This document shows positions 16,624 to 24,409 of a DNA stretch of 64,000 nucleotides, piece by piece. The notes beneath the pieces are model-generated. The model searched no databases, was not told the DNA's origin, and worked only from the letters and a program-made list of their open reading frames with translations. The number at the start of each line of letters is the position of its first letter. Position 1 is the stretch's first letter. The DNA comes from Aurantibacter_A sp039941195 (GTDB lineage Bacteria > Bacteroidota > Bacteroidia > Flavobacteriales > Flavobacteriaceae): positions 28,347-92,346 of the forward strand of contig NZ_JBDVFA010000093.1 of the NCBI RefSeq assembly GCF_039941195.1, written 5' to 3'. Both the position numbers and the translations under genes were made by a program.

Positions 16624-17337
16624 TTACTTACCACCGTCAAGTTTATCTTGTAATTTTTTTAATTCGTCCCATTTACCAGCATTGGCAAGCTTCGCTTGTT
16701 TTGGCCAAGAACCTGGCTTATGCATAGTATAACGTGGACCAGCTTCTTTAAGAATAGCTTCCAAAGATTTTACAGAAGCCTTACTTAAAAGAGCAAAAGT
16801 TCCAATACCTTTTTCAGTTAAAATTGAAGCAATTTTTGGACCAATACCTTCTATCTTTTTTAAGTCGTCTTTTTTAGCTTTAGCAACCACTTTCTTAGCA
16901 GCAGGTTTCTTAGCAGCTGGCTTTTTTGCAACTACTTTTTTAGCTGCTGGTTTCTTAGCTGCCGGTTTTTTTGCAGCTGGCTTTTTAGCAACTTTTTTTG
17001 CTGGCGTCTTTTTTTCTGGCAATGCGCTTAAATCAACAACGCTATTGTCAATACCTTCATAAGGAGATGGTACATAAGCATCAGCAGCATGGTCATTAAA
17101 CCAACCTTTATCTTCACTTAAATAACGAAACTCGTAACTTTTACCATTCTCTAGTTCGATACTTTTAACGTAAGAAGAACCTTTTTTTTCCATTTGGCAA
17201 GAACTGTCATTTGTTTGCCAATTATTAAAATCCCCTAACAATAAAACGTTAGCTGAACTTGGAGCTTCATTTTCAGCAACTGTAAAAGTCACTAAAGATT
17301 TTGAACCTTTACTTTTTGATTTTTTAACTAATGCCAT
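16624..17337 (-). CDS. E-set (CBM48-like) domain fused to H1-like Lys/Ala tail and HhH domain
   Basis: The 237-residue protein joins three parts. Residues 14-103 form an isoamylase-type early-set domain with VLLLGDFNNW and YEFRYL, as in AMPK/CBM48 glycogen-binding modules. Residues 109-156 form a Lys/Ala/Pro repeat (PAAKK units, VVAKK units) like a bacterial histone-H1-type tail. Residues 157-237 start with DDLKKIEGIGPKIASIL, a helix-hairpin-helix motif, and end with WPKQAKLANAGKWDELKKLQ, which resembles the C-terminal extension that many Bacteroidetes carry on ribosomal protein L21. The tail and HhH suggest nucleic-acid binding; the E-set domain suggests a glycan or protein contact. Function is unknown. 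It is cytoplasmic, and its gene converges with the accessory run. Confidence 0.8.
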   Translation of the reverse strand: MALVKKSKSKGSKSLVTFTVAENEAPSSANVLLLGDFNNWQTNDSSCQMEKKGSSYVKSIELENGKSYEFRYLSEDKGWFNDHAADAYVPSPYEGIDNSVVDLSALPEKKTPAKKVAKKPAAKKPAAKKPAAKKVVAKKPAAKKPAAKKVVAKAKKDDLKKIEGIGPKIASILTEKGIGTFALLSKASVKSLEAILKEAGPRYTMHKPGSWPKQAKLANAGKWDELKKLQDKLDGGK

Positions 17338-17561
17338 TTTAATTATTGTTTATGTACGCCACAAAATTAATATAGAAAACCTTCGATGTCAATACCTTAC
17401 CAAAACAAAATGACCATTTTTCGCATTATAGTGAAGTTCTTAATATAATCGCTTTTATTATCAGAATTTAGCATCGAATGTTTGAGTATATTTATAATCT
17501 CGCATTGATAAGTGCTTATAAATTAGGCACTTTTGTTGCAAGAAATTCTAAACCCCTAAAA

Positions 17562-18518
17562 ATGAAAAATTCCGCACTTTTATTGCTAAGCATAACCCTA
17601 TTTTTTTCCTGTAAATCGAATCAAAAAAAGAAGGATGAAACAGCTACCGAAAATGAAATTAAAACGGTTACTGTAAACAAAGATTATTTTATTACGGAAA
17701 ATATTATTGGGGAGATAAAAGAAGAAATGGTAAACCTAAATGGAGTCGAAACACTGTGTTATGTATTTCAGACGAACTCACAAGCTACAGAACACCAAAT
17801 GGGACCTTGGTGTCCACGACATATTGATGATGGTAAAGAGAAAGCAGGCATTTGGTTTAAGGACGGAAAAGTGTATGATGTCACCGGACATTTTATTGCC
17901 AACCTCGATGAGTTTTATGAAGATGAAGCATGGGAGTTATTTCGTGATGATGGTTCCATAAAAGTTACTGAAACCCAAGAAGAATGTGAGGGAGCTGCAA
18001 AACCGGATGTTGAAGAAGCGTACCGAAACCATTGTGTAGAATGTTTACCAGAATATTTTAAAAATCAAATAACAACCTATAAGATACCAGTAACACCTAC
18101 CTACCAAGAAGCTTCGCAACGTTTTGGACGTGGTGGTATTGGAGTCGCTTTTAATGGGGTGAAATTTGACCCACCAGCACCAACACATGCCATATTGGCT
18201 GCACATACCATTGCACCTTTAGACGACCATGGTGGTCATGTAAATCCGCATGGTGGTTATCACTATCATGCTGTAACTGGATCTACCAAAGAAGTTGAAC
18301 AACCCGATGTGCATTCTCCAATAATCGGTTATGCTATTGATGGCTTTGGAATTTATGGTTTGGCAGATAAAGAAAATCACATGTCTTCCGATTTGGATGA
18401 TTGTGGTGGACATTCAGACAATCAACGTGGATATCATTACCATGCAGGTGCTCCAGGCGGCAATCAAATAATAAAATGTCTACACGGCATACCAGGAGAG
18501 ACAAGCATACAAGAATAA
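17562..18518 (+). CDS. YHYH domain lipoprotein
   Basis: The start at 17562 (MKNSALLLL) is chosen because it gives a lipoprotein signal peptide ending LFFSC17KSN; the frame is open to 17478 but the extra 28 residues would hide it. The 318-residue product contains two copies of the YHYH motif (GGYHYHAVTG and RGYHYHAGAPGG), together with SPIIGYAIDGFGIYG, the signature of the YHYH protein family found in marine bacteria. An additional Cys/Trp-rich region (MGPWCPRHIDDG) precedes it. The clustered His residues suggest metal binding, but no reaction is established. It should be anchored in the outer membrane or periplasm. Confidence 0.85.
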   Translation: MKNSALLLLSITLFFSCKSNQKKKDETATENEIKTVTVNKDYFITENIIGEIKEEMVNLNGVETLCYVFQTNSQATEHQMGPWCPRHIDDGKEKAGIWFKDGKVYDVTGHFIANLDEFYEDEAWELFRDDGSIKVTETQEECEGAAKPDVEEAYRNHCVECLPEYFKNQITTYKIPVTPTYQEASQRFGRGGIGVAFNGVKFDPPAPTHAILAAHTIAPLDDHGGHVNPHGGYHYHAVTGSTKEVEQPDVHSPIIGYAIDGFGIYGLADKENHMSSDLDDCGGHSDNQRGYHYHAGAPGGNQIIKCLHGIPGETSIQE

Positions 18519-18616
18519 CGCTACAATAATTATTTAAACTCAATTCAAATTAATCCGAGTGACCATTTTCTGAATTAGATTGCACTATTTTTAGTTTTTA
18601 AACTAGAAATTGAAAA

Positions 18617-18847
18617 ATGAGCGAAATTAAATTTACTCCCATAGCTTGCGAATTAGAAGCAGGAAAAAAATATGCTTGGTGCACTTGTGGCCATAGTGAA
18701 ACACAACCTTTTTGTAATGGTGCACATCGCGAAGCAAAAGCAACACCGCCTTTAAAATTTGAAATCGTTGAAGACAAAAAAGCACATTTGTGTACTTGCA
18801 AACTTACCAGCAATCCCCCCTATTGCGACGGAACACATAAAAACTAA
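18617..18847 (+). CDS. CDGSH iron-sulfur domain protein with two motifs
   Basis: This 76-residue protein has two CDGSH-type [2Fe-2S] sites: Cys22, Cys24, Cys33 and His37 (CTCGHSETQPFCNGAH) and Cys59, Cys61, Cys70 and His74 (CTCKLTSNPPYCDGTH). Each set has the 3Cys-1His ligands of the mitoNEET family. Bacterial double-CDGSH proteins are thought to act in iron-sulfur or redox homeostasis; the exact role is unknown. No signal peptide is present. A bidirectional terminator follows and separates it from the convergent lpdA gene. Confidence 0.93.
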   Translation: MSEIKFTPIACELEAGKKYAWCTCGHSETQPFCNGAHREAKATPPLKFEIVEDKKAHLCTCKLTSNPPYCDGTHKN

Positions 18848-18851
18848 AAAA

Positions 18852-18877
18852 GGCTGTCTTCACTGACAGCCTATTTT
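18852..18877. terminator. Bidirectional terminator between CDGSH gene and lpdA
   Basis: GGCTGTC (18852-18858) pairs with GACAGCC (18865-18871) across a six-base loop. A-rich sequence before and T-rich sequence after allow use by both converging genes. Confidence 0.85.
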
Positions 18878-18898
18878 TATAAATTAAATAGTGTAATA

Positions 18899-20299
18899 TT
18901 ATACGTGTAACGCTCTATCGTCAGTTGCTGCTAACGCTGCTTCCTTAATAGCTTCTGCAAATGTTGGATGCGCATGAGACATACGAGAGATATCTTCAGC
19001 ACTAGCACGATATTCCATCGCTACTACAGCCTCTGCAACTAAATCTGCAGCTCTTGCCCCTACCATATGAAAGCCTAAAATTTCATCGGTATTTTTATCA
19101 GCCAATATTTTTACAAATCCATCTAAATCCATGCTAGCACGAGAACGACCCAAAGCACGCATTGGAAACTGTCCCGTTTTATATGCGACCCCAGCCTCTT
19201 TCAATTGCTCTTCTGTTTTACCAACAGCGGCAACTTCTGGCCATGTGTACACAACACCTGGAATTAAATTATAATCGATATGTGGTTTTTGTCCCGCTAA
19301 TGTTTCTGCAACAAAAGTTCCTTCTTCTTCAGCTTTGTGTGCTAACATGGCACCTTTAATTACATCGCCAATAGCATATATATTTGAAGCAGAAGTTTGC
19401 AAATATTCATTCACTTCTATTTTACCTCTTTCATCAAGTTTTACACCGGCAGCTTCAGCATTCAATCCATCAGTGTATGGTTTTCTTCCAACAGAAACCA
19501 AACAGTAGTCTCCTTTAAATTCCACTTCTTGACCTTTTTTATCATCGGCCTTAACGATAACCTCGTTGCCTTTTCTTTCAACAGATTTTACCTTGTGTGA
19601 AAGTGCAAATTTTACTTTTTGCTTTTTCAATACTTTCATCAATTCCTTAGAAAGTGAAGCGTCCATAGTTGGAATAATGCGATCCATATATTCCACAACG
19701 GTAACTTCTGCACCAAGTCTTTTATAAACCTGACCCAATTCTAAACCAATAACTCCACCACCAATAACAATCATATGTTCTGGTATCTCTTTAAGCTCCA
19801 AAGCTTCCGTAGAAGTTATGATACGTTCTTTATCCAATTTGATAAATGGCAAAGTTGAAGGCTTACTACCTGTAGCTATAATGGTATTTTTAGCTTCAAT
19901 AGTTTCCGTCTTCTCTCCTTTTATTTCAATATGCGTAGCATTTTTAAAACTACCAACACCCTCATAGATATCAATCTTGTTTTTATCCATCAAGAATTTT
20001 ACACCCGCACAAGTTTGATCAACAACTGCCTGCTTGCGGCTAATCATTTTCTCTAAATTTATCTTTATATCGCCAGGTATTTCAATTCCGTGATCATCAA
20101 AATGTTTTATAGCTGACTCGTAATGATGCGATGAATCGAGCATTGCTTTTGAAGGAATACAACCTACATTAAGGCAAGTGCCACCTAATGTGGAATATTT
20201 TTCTATAATTGCTGTTTTCATTCCTAATTGCGCACAACGTATTGCTGCTACATAACCTCCGGGGCCTGAACCGATAATGGCCACATCGTATTGACTCAT
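18899..20299 (-). CDS. lpdA: Dihydrolipoyl dehydrogenase (E3)
   Basis: The 466-residue flavoprotein has the N-terminal FAD dinucleotide fold (DVAIIGSGPGGYVAAI), the redox-active disulfide Cys42/Cys47 in GGTCLNVGCIPSK, the NAD-binding fold (MIVIGGGVIGLELG), and the C-terminal dimer interface with the catalytic His in HAHPTFAEAI. It reoxidises dihydrolipoyl groups of pyruvate, 2-oxoglutarate or branched-chain oxoacid dehydrogenase complexes. Length and motifs are normal. No E1 or E2 genes are nearby, so it stands alone. A minus-strand promoter box TAATTTTG lies 24 bases before the start codon. Confidence 0.95.
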   Translation of the reverse strand: MSQYDVAIIGSGPGGYVAAIRCAQLGMKTAIIEKYSTLGGTCLNVGCIPSKAMLDSSHHYESAIKHFDDHGIEIPGDIKINLEKMISRKQAVVDQTCAGVKFLMDKNKIDIYEGVGSFKNATHIEIKGEKTETIEAKNTIIATGSKPSTLPFIKLDKERIITSTEALELKEIPEHMIVIGGGVIGLELGQVYKRLGAEVTVVEYMDRIIPTMDASLSKELMKVLKKQKVKFALSHKVKSVERKGNEVIVKADDKKGQEVEFKGDYCLVSVGRKPYTDGLNAEAAGVKLDERGKIEVNEYLQTSASNIYAIGDVIKGAMLAHKAEEEGTFVAETLAGQKPHIDYNLIPGVVYTWPEVAAVGKTEEQLKEAGVAYKTGQFPMRALGRSRASMDLDGFVKILADKNTDEILGFHMVGARAADLVAEAVVAMEYRASAEDISRMSHAHPTFAEAIKEAALAATDDRALHV

Positions 20300-20322
20300 A
20301 ATTTGGTGTTTTAATTATATTT

Positions 20323-20330
20323 CAAAATTA
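20323..20330 (-). promoter_or_regulatory. Candidate lpdA promoter -7 box (TAATTTTG)
   Basis: This is an exact Bacteroidetes -7 box on the minus strand, 24 bases before the lpdA start codon. No TTG -33 element at standard spacing is evident. Confidence 0.45.
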
Positions 20331-20430
20331 CTACTATTTACTATAGTATTAAAGTTTAACGCAATTCTATTGCAAGTTTGCACGCCACAAGCCAAAATCG
20401 TAATATTACAGCAAGAGACCATTTCTAAGT

Positions 20431-21894
20431 ATGAGTGAAAAAGAATTTGCAGAACATCGAGAAGATGAACATATCGTTGAAAACAAAGAACTAAGCATTT
20501 GGGAAGCCTTTATTCCTGTTATTCTATTAATGTTAATGCTAGCCTACAATATCTTTTTTGCTGATGGTGAAGCTTTAGGTGCATATTCAAATCAATTTAT
20601 ACTTTTAATTGGAGGCGGTATCGCTGCGATAGTAGGTTTATTCAACAAAGTATCTATCAAATCGATGCTTGCTGAAATTTGGGAAAACCTAAGAAGTGTT
20701 TTTGTTCCTATTATGATTTTGTTTTTGGTTGGGGCATTAGCAGGTACATGGCTTGTAAGTGGAATTATTCCAGCAATGGTCTATTACGGTTTAAAGGTAT
20801 TGAGTCCCGAAATATTTTTACCAGCATCTGTCATAATTGCAGCATTGATATCTATTGCAACAGGTAGTTCTTGGACGACATCGGCTACAGTAGGTATTGC
20901 TTTAGTGGGTATTGGAACCGCATTGGGTATTCCCACTGGAATGATTGCTGGAGCGGTAATTTCTGGCGCCTATTTTGGTGATAAAATGTCTCCCTTAAGT
21001 GACACTACCAATTTAGCACCTGCGATGGCTGGCACCGATTTGTTTACACATATTCGCTATATGTCGTTTACTACAGTTCCTTCAATTGTAGTTACGCTAG
21101 CCGTTTTTAGTATCTTAAGTATGAATATTGCAACGACTGGTTCGGCAAATGTTGACAACCTACTTACGACCATAGCTACTACTTTTAATATAACACCCTA
21201 TCTATTTATAGTACCAGTATTGGTGATTATTTTAATTTTATTTAAAACGAAGCCTTTAATTGCTTTAGGTGTAGGTGTTGGTGCAGCGGCAATTTTTGCA
21301 ATGATATTTCAAACAGACATATTATTACAGATTTCTGAATTTGAAACAACTTCTTTATTTCAAGCTATTTTTACCGATACACAAATCGTTACTGAAAACG
21401 AGAAATTAAACGAGCTCTTTAGTGCCGGCGGTATGCAAGGAATGCTATGGACTATATATTTAATCTGTTGTGCCATGGTTTTTGGTGGCGTTATGGATGG
21501 TATTGGAGCATTATCAAGAATTACCAACGCCCTACTTTCTGTAGCTACGACCATATTCGGACTTTTTGCTAGTACAGTAATCAGCTGTTTGGGATTAAAT
21601 ATTATCGCCAGTGACCAATATTTAGCATTAGTGATTCCGGGTAAAATGTTTAAAAAGGCTTATGAAGACAAAGGCCTGGCTCCAGAGAATTTAAGTAGAA
21701 CATTAGAAGATTCGGGTACGGTTACCTCGGTATTAATTCCATGGAATACTTGTGGAGCATATCAATCAGGTGTTCTTGGTGTTGGAGTTGGCGAATACTT
21801 TGTCTATGCTATTTTTAATTGGTTAAGTCCGATTACAACCCTTCTTTTTGCCGCTTTTAGCATTAAAATTCGCATGCTGGCCACAAAAGTTTGA
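20431..21894 (+). CDS. nhaC: Na+/H+ antiporter NhaC family
   Basis: This 487-residue polytopic membrane protein has about eleven to twelve hydrophobic segments and the NhaC-family signatures ATGSSWTTSATVGIAL, GAYFGDKMSPLSDTTNLAPA and the C-terminal SGTVTSVLIPWNTCGAYQSG. NhaC proteins exchange sodium for protons across the inner membrane, consistent with life at marine salinity. The N-terminus has an acidic, His-containing cytoplasmic stretch of about 25 residues. The gene stands alone, divergent from lpdA, and ends at a rho-independent terminator. Confidence 0.9.
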   Translation: MSEKEFAEHREDEHIVENKELSIWEAFIPVILLMLMLAYNIFFADGEALGAYSNQFILLIGGGIAAIVGLFNKVSIKSMLAEIWENLRSVFVPIMILFLVGALAGTWLVSGIIPAMVYYGLKVLSPEIFLPASVIIAALISIATGSSWTTSATVGIALVGIGTALGIPTGMIAGAVISGAYFGDKMSPLSDTTNLAPAMAGTDLFTHIRYMSFTTVPSIVVTLAVFSILSMNIATTGSANVDNLLTTIATTFNITPYLFIVPVLVIILILFKTKPLIALGVGVGAAAIFAMIFQTDILLQISEFETTSLFQAIFTDTQIVTENEKLNELFSAGGMQGMLWTIYLICCAMVFGGVMDGIGALSRITNALLSVATTIFGLFASTVISCLGLNIIASDQYLALVIPGKMFKKAYEDKGLAPENLSRTLEDSGTVTSVLIPWNTCGAYQSGVLGVGVGEYFVYAIFNWLSPITTLLFAAFSIKIRMLATKV

Positions 21895-21927
21895 AAATAA
21901 TTTTCCCCCTTAAAAATCTCAATTTTC

Positions 21928-21955
21928 AACCTCCAAAAATTTCAGAGGTTTTTTT
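21928..21955 (+). terminator. Rho-independent terminator after nhaC
   Basis: AACCTC (21928-21933) pairs with GAGGTT (21945-21950), followed by a run of T residues. Confidence 0.7.
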
Positions 21956-22089
21956 GTCTATATGCTATATTTGAAGGTTAAATTTTGTCGATTTAACACT
22001 TTTCATCTTTCTTTTTAACAGCATATATAAACCTTATTGACCCATCGATTTTTTGAATACTATTACTGTTTTTAAAGTCTGTAATCTAA

Positions 22090-22097
22090 TAATTTTG
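22090..22097 (+). promoter_or_regulatory. Candidate promoter -7 box of the peroxiredoxin gene (TAATTTTG)
   Basis: This is an exact TAnnTTTG match, 34 bases before the peroxiredoxin start codon. It would give a short leader. Confidence 0.5.
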
Positions 22098-22131
22098 TTA
22101 CTAGAAAATAACAACAATTAAAATATATCAT

Positions 22132-22776
22132 ATGAGTATTGTAGGTAAAAAATTTCCAAATTTAGCAGTAAACGCAATGAACGATTTGGGCGACACATTT
22201 AAATTAAATGTTTTAGAAGAAGCTCAAAAAAACAATAAAAAAGTATTGCTTTTTTGGTACCCAAAAGATTTCACATTTGTATGTCCAACTGAGTTACATG
22301 CTTTTCAAGCAGCTTTAGGCGAATTCGAAAAAAGAAATACCGTGGTTATCGGTGCATCATGTGACACTGCAGAAGTACACTTTGCATGGTTGAATACAGC
22401 TAAAGATAACGGTGGTATCGAAGGTGTTACGTATCCAATTTTAGCAGATAGCAATAGAAACCTTGCCAATACTTTAGGCATTTTAGATATTGCTGATGAA
22501 CAATACAATGAGGAAACTGGTGTAGTTGAAGTTGAAGGAGATAATGTTACATACAGAGCTACGTACTTAATTGACGAAGAAGGTACTGTTTTTCATGAAG
22601 GTGTAAACCACATGCCATTAGGTAGAAACGTAAATGAATTTATTCGTTTGGTTGATGCGTATACTCATGTTCAAGAAAAAGGTGAAGTATGTCCTGCAAA
22701 CTGGGAAGAAGGTAAAGAGGCAATGACTGCTGACCGAAATGGAGTAGCTTCTTATTTAGCTGTTCAACAAAATTAA
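22132..22776 (+). CDS. Typical 2-Cys peroxiredoxin (AhpC/TSA family)
   Basis: The 214-residue protein has peroxidatic Cys51 in PKDFTFVCPTEL and resolving Cys187 in GEVCPANW, so both cysteines of a typical 2-Cys peroxiredoxin are present. It reduces hydrogen peroxide and organic peroxides and is then reduced by a thioredoxin-like partner. The partner may well be the thioredoxin encoded directly downstream. No signal peptide is visible, so it is cytoplasmic. A hairpin with arms GGTCACCAG/CTGGTGACC begins 13 bases after its stop and may limit readthrough into the thioredoxin gene. Confidence 0.93.
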   Translation: MSIVGKKFPNLAVNAMNDLGDTFKLNVLEEAQKNNKKVLLFWYPKDFTFVCPTELHAFQAALGEFEKRNTVVIGASCDTAEVHFAWLNTAKDNGGIEGVTYPILADSNRNLANTLGILDIADEQYNEETGVVEVEGDNVTYRATYLIDEEGTVFHEGVNHMPLGRNVNEFIRLVDAYTHVQEKGEVCPANWEEGKEAMTADRNGVASYLAVQQN

Positions 22777-22789
22777 GTTTAATTGATTA

Positions 22790-22822
22790 GGTCACCAGTA
22801 ATTTCTGCTGGTGACCCTATTT
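22790..22822 (+). terminator. Strong intercistronic hairpin (terminator or attenuator)
   Basis: GGTCACCAG (22790-22798) pairs perfectly with CTGGTGACC (22808-22816) and is followed by CTATTTT. It lies between the peroxiredoxin and thioredoxin genes, so it probably makes peroxiredoxin transcripts more abundant than the downstream ones. Confidence 0.75.
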
Positions 22823-22836
22823 TAAATAGCAAAATT

Positions 22837-23151
22837 ATGGTACTAGAATTAGAACAAGATAATTTACAAGAAATCGTAGCTAAGAATGACAATGTAGTTG
22901 TTCAATATTCAGCTGGTTGGTGTGGCAATTGTCGCATCATGAAACCAAAGTTTAAAAAGGAAGCAACGTTAAACGAAGCTGTAACTTTTGTTCTTGTGGA
23001 CGCTGAAAAATTTCCAGAATCTAGAAAAATGGCGAATGTTGATAACCTGCCTACTTTTGCTTCTTTTACGAAAGGAACGTTTAAGAATCAGGTACAAACT
23101 AATAAATACGACGTTTTAAAAGAACTGATACATGAAGTTACCAGTAATTAA
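22837..23151 (+). CDS. Thioredoxin family protein
   Basis: The start at 22837 (MVLELEQDN) follows the intercistronic hairpin; the frame open from 22783 would run through that hairpin and is not used. The 104-residue product has a thioredoxin fold with active site C29-G-N-C32 in SAGWCGNC rather than the usual CGPC, and a cis-Pro in VDNLPTFASF. It probably reduces the adjacent peroxiredoxin; this is inferred from order. Its last 20 bases overlap the next gene, so the two are translationally coupled. Confidence 0.9.
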   Translation: MVLELEQDNLQEIVAKNDNVVVQYSAGWCGNCRIMKPKFKKEATLNEAVTFVLVDAEKFPESRKMANVDNLPTFASFTKGTFKNQVQTNKYDVLKELIHEVTSN

Positions 23152-23389
23152 GCATTTAACTAATTTCATCGAAAATAACGATGAAGATTATTTGGTTGAA
23201 ACAATAGAGACCTTAGAAGATCTTACAGAATTGAGTTCTTTAAAAGATGAAGAGCTTGATGTAATTGGAGAACTTATCTCTAATATGTATGGCGCACTTG
23301 AAGTAAACAAGTCGATAAAAGAAGGCAAACCTAAAAAGGAAGCTTTAAACGAGTTTATGCAACGTGTAATGGGTGCTATTGATAATTAA
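23132..23389 (+). CDS. Small conserved acidic protein (DUF6952-like)
   Basis: The 85-residue acidic protein starts MKLPVIKHLTNFIENND and is nearly all helical (ETIETLEDLTELSSLKDEELDVIGEL). I recall this as the flavobacterial DUF6952 type that regularly sits after a peroxiredoxin and thioredoxin gene, but this is from memory. It has no cysteine, so it cannot itself be a thiol carrier; a binding or regulatory partner role is possible. It overlaps the thioredoxin gene by 20 bases, which supports cotranslation. Confidence 0.75.
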   Translation: MKLPVIKHLTNFIENNDEDYLVETIETLEDLTELSSLKDEELDVIGELISNMYGALEVNKSIKEGKPKKEALNEFMQRVMGAIDN

Positions 23390-23416
23390 AGCAATCCAAT
23401 AATTTTACAAATAATC

Positions 23417-23445
23417 ATGCCTACCATTTTATGGTAGGCATTTTA
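23417..23445 (+). terminator. Rho-independent terminator after the thioredoxin operon
   Basis: ATGCCTACCAT (23417-23427) pairs perfectly with ATGGTAGGCAT (23431-23441) across a three-base loop, followed by T residues. Confidence 0.85.
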
Positions 23446-23507
23446 TTTTAAGAAGTTCTTAAAATCTATTATTATTTTTTAATTTCACAAAAAATTAAAA
23501 CCTCAAT

Positions 23508-24014
23508 ATGGCATCATTAACTTTACATGGCAATGCGATAACTTCTATTGGTACATTGCCAGCAGTTGGCAGTACTGCCCCAGAATTTAATTTAACGAAA
23601 GGCGATTTATCTGCAGCTACATTAGCTGACTTTAAAGGAAAAAAAGTTGTATTAAATATTTTTCCAAGTGTTGACACGGGTACTTGTGCTCAATCTGTTC
23701 GTCAATTTAACAAAGAAGCCTCTGGTTTAGATAATACCGTTGTACTTTGTATATCTAAAGATTTACCTTTTGCGCAAGCGCGTTTTTGTGGTGCTGAAGG
23801 CATAGAAAATGTTGAAATGCTTTCTGATTTTAGAGATGGTAATTTTGGTGAAGCATACAATGTATCTTTTGATTCTGGACCTTTAACACCTTTGCACTCA
23901 AGAGCAGTTGTAGCACTTGATGCTGAAGGAAAAGTTATTTATTCGGAACAAGTGGGTGAAATTGTTGATGAACCGAATTATGAGGCAGCAATCAACGCAT
24001 TGAAGAATGCCTAA
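23508..24014 (+). CDS. tpx: Thiol peroxidase Tpx
   Basis: The 168-residue atypical 2-Cys peroxiredoxin has peroxidatic Cys60 in PSVDTGTCAQSVR and resolving Cys94 in ARFCGAEG, which form an intramolecular disulfide in the family. It removes lipid-type peroxides using thioredoxin as reductant. Length and start (MASLTLHGNAI) are normal for Tpx. The gene lies downstream of a terminator, so it has its own promoter in the AT-rich 60 bases before it. Its stop codon overlaps the start of dgkA by eight bases. Confidence 0.94.
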   Translation: MASLTLHGNAITSIGTLPAVGSTAPEFNLTKGDLSAATLADFKGKKVVLNIFPSVDTGTCAQSVRQFNKEASGLDNTVVLCISKDLPFAQARFCGAEGIENVEMLSDFRDGNFGEAYNVSFDSGPLTPLHSRAVVALDAEGKVIYSEQVGEIVDEPNYEAAINALKNA

Positions 24015-24372
24015 AGAATCTTTTTTAGTAAACCGAATCAAAAGTGTAGGTTTCGCAATGAAGGGCGCTATACTTTTGATTCGAACTGAAGCAAGTATTA
24101 AAATTCAATTGTTTATTGCGATTGTAATGACTGGACTTGGTTTCTATTTTGAAATCTCAAATACGGAATGGATACTTCAAATCTTGGCTATTTCGTTAGT
24201 TATGGGTGTTGAAGGCGCAAATACAGCAATTGAAAAAATCTGTGATTTTATTCACCCCGATTTTAACTCTAAAATTGGATTCATTAAAGATGTTTCTGCA
24301 GGTGCAGTTATGCTAGTATCTATTGGTGCAACTATTATTGGTTTCATTATTTACCTTCCAAAGATAGTGTAA
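24007..24372 (+). CDS. dgkA: Diacylglycerol kinase family protein
   Basis: The 121-residue membrane protein has a short basic N-terminus, then AMKGAILLIRTEASIKIQLFI, two further hydrophobic segments and the signature GVEGANTAIEKICD, the family motif with its catalytic Glu and Asn. DgkA phosphorylates diacylglycerol, or undecaprenol in Gram-positive relatives, and so recycles lipids at the inner membrane. It overlaps tpx by eight bases, a tight coupling with no obvious functional reason. The LTA-synthase-like gene downstream would release diacylglycerol if it uses phosphatidylglycerol, which would give the kinase a substrate. Confidence 0.9.
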   Translation: MPKESFLVNRIKSVGFAMKGAILLIRTEASIKIQLFIAIVMTGLGFYFEISNTEWILQILAISLVMGVEGANTAIEKICDFIHPDFNSKIGFIKDVSAGAVMLVSIGATIIGFIIYLPKIV

Positions 24373-24409
24373 GACTATTTTTAATAATCCCTATTGATTG
24401 TAAACAATT

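Noticed and set aside
16880..17010. Short tandem repeats that might suggest a CRISPR or a DNA satellite
   Set aside because: The repeats are codons for PAAKK and VVAKK units of an H1-like tail and stay in frame.
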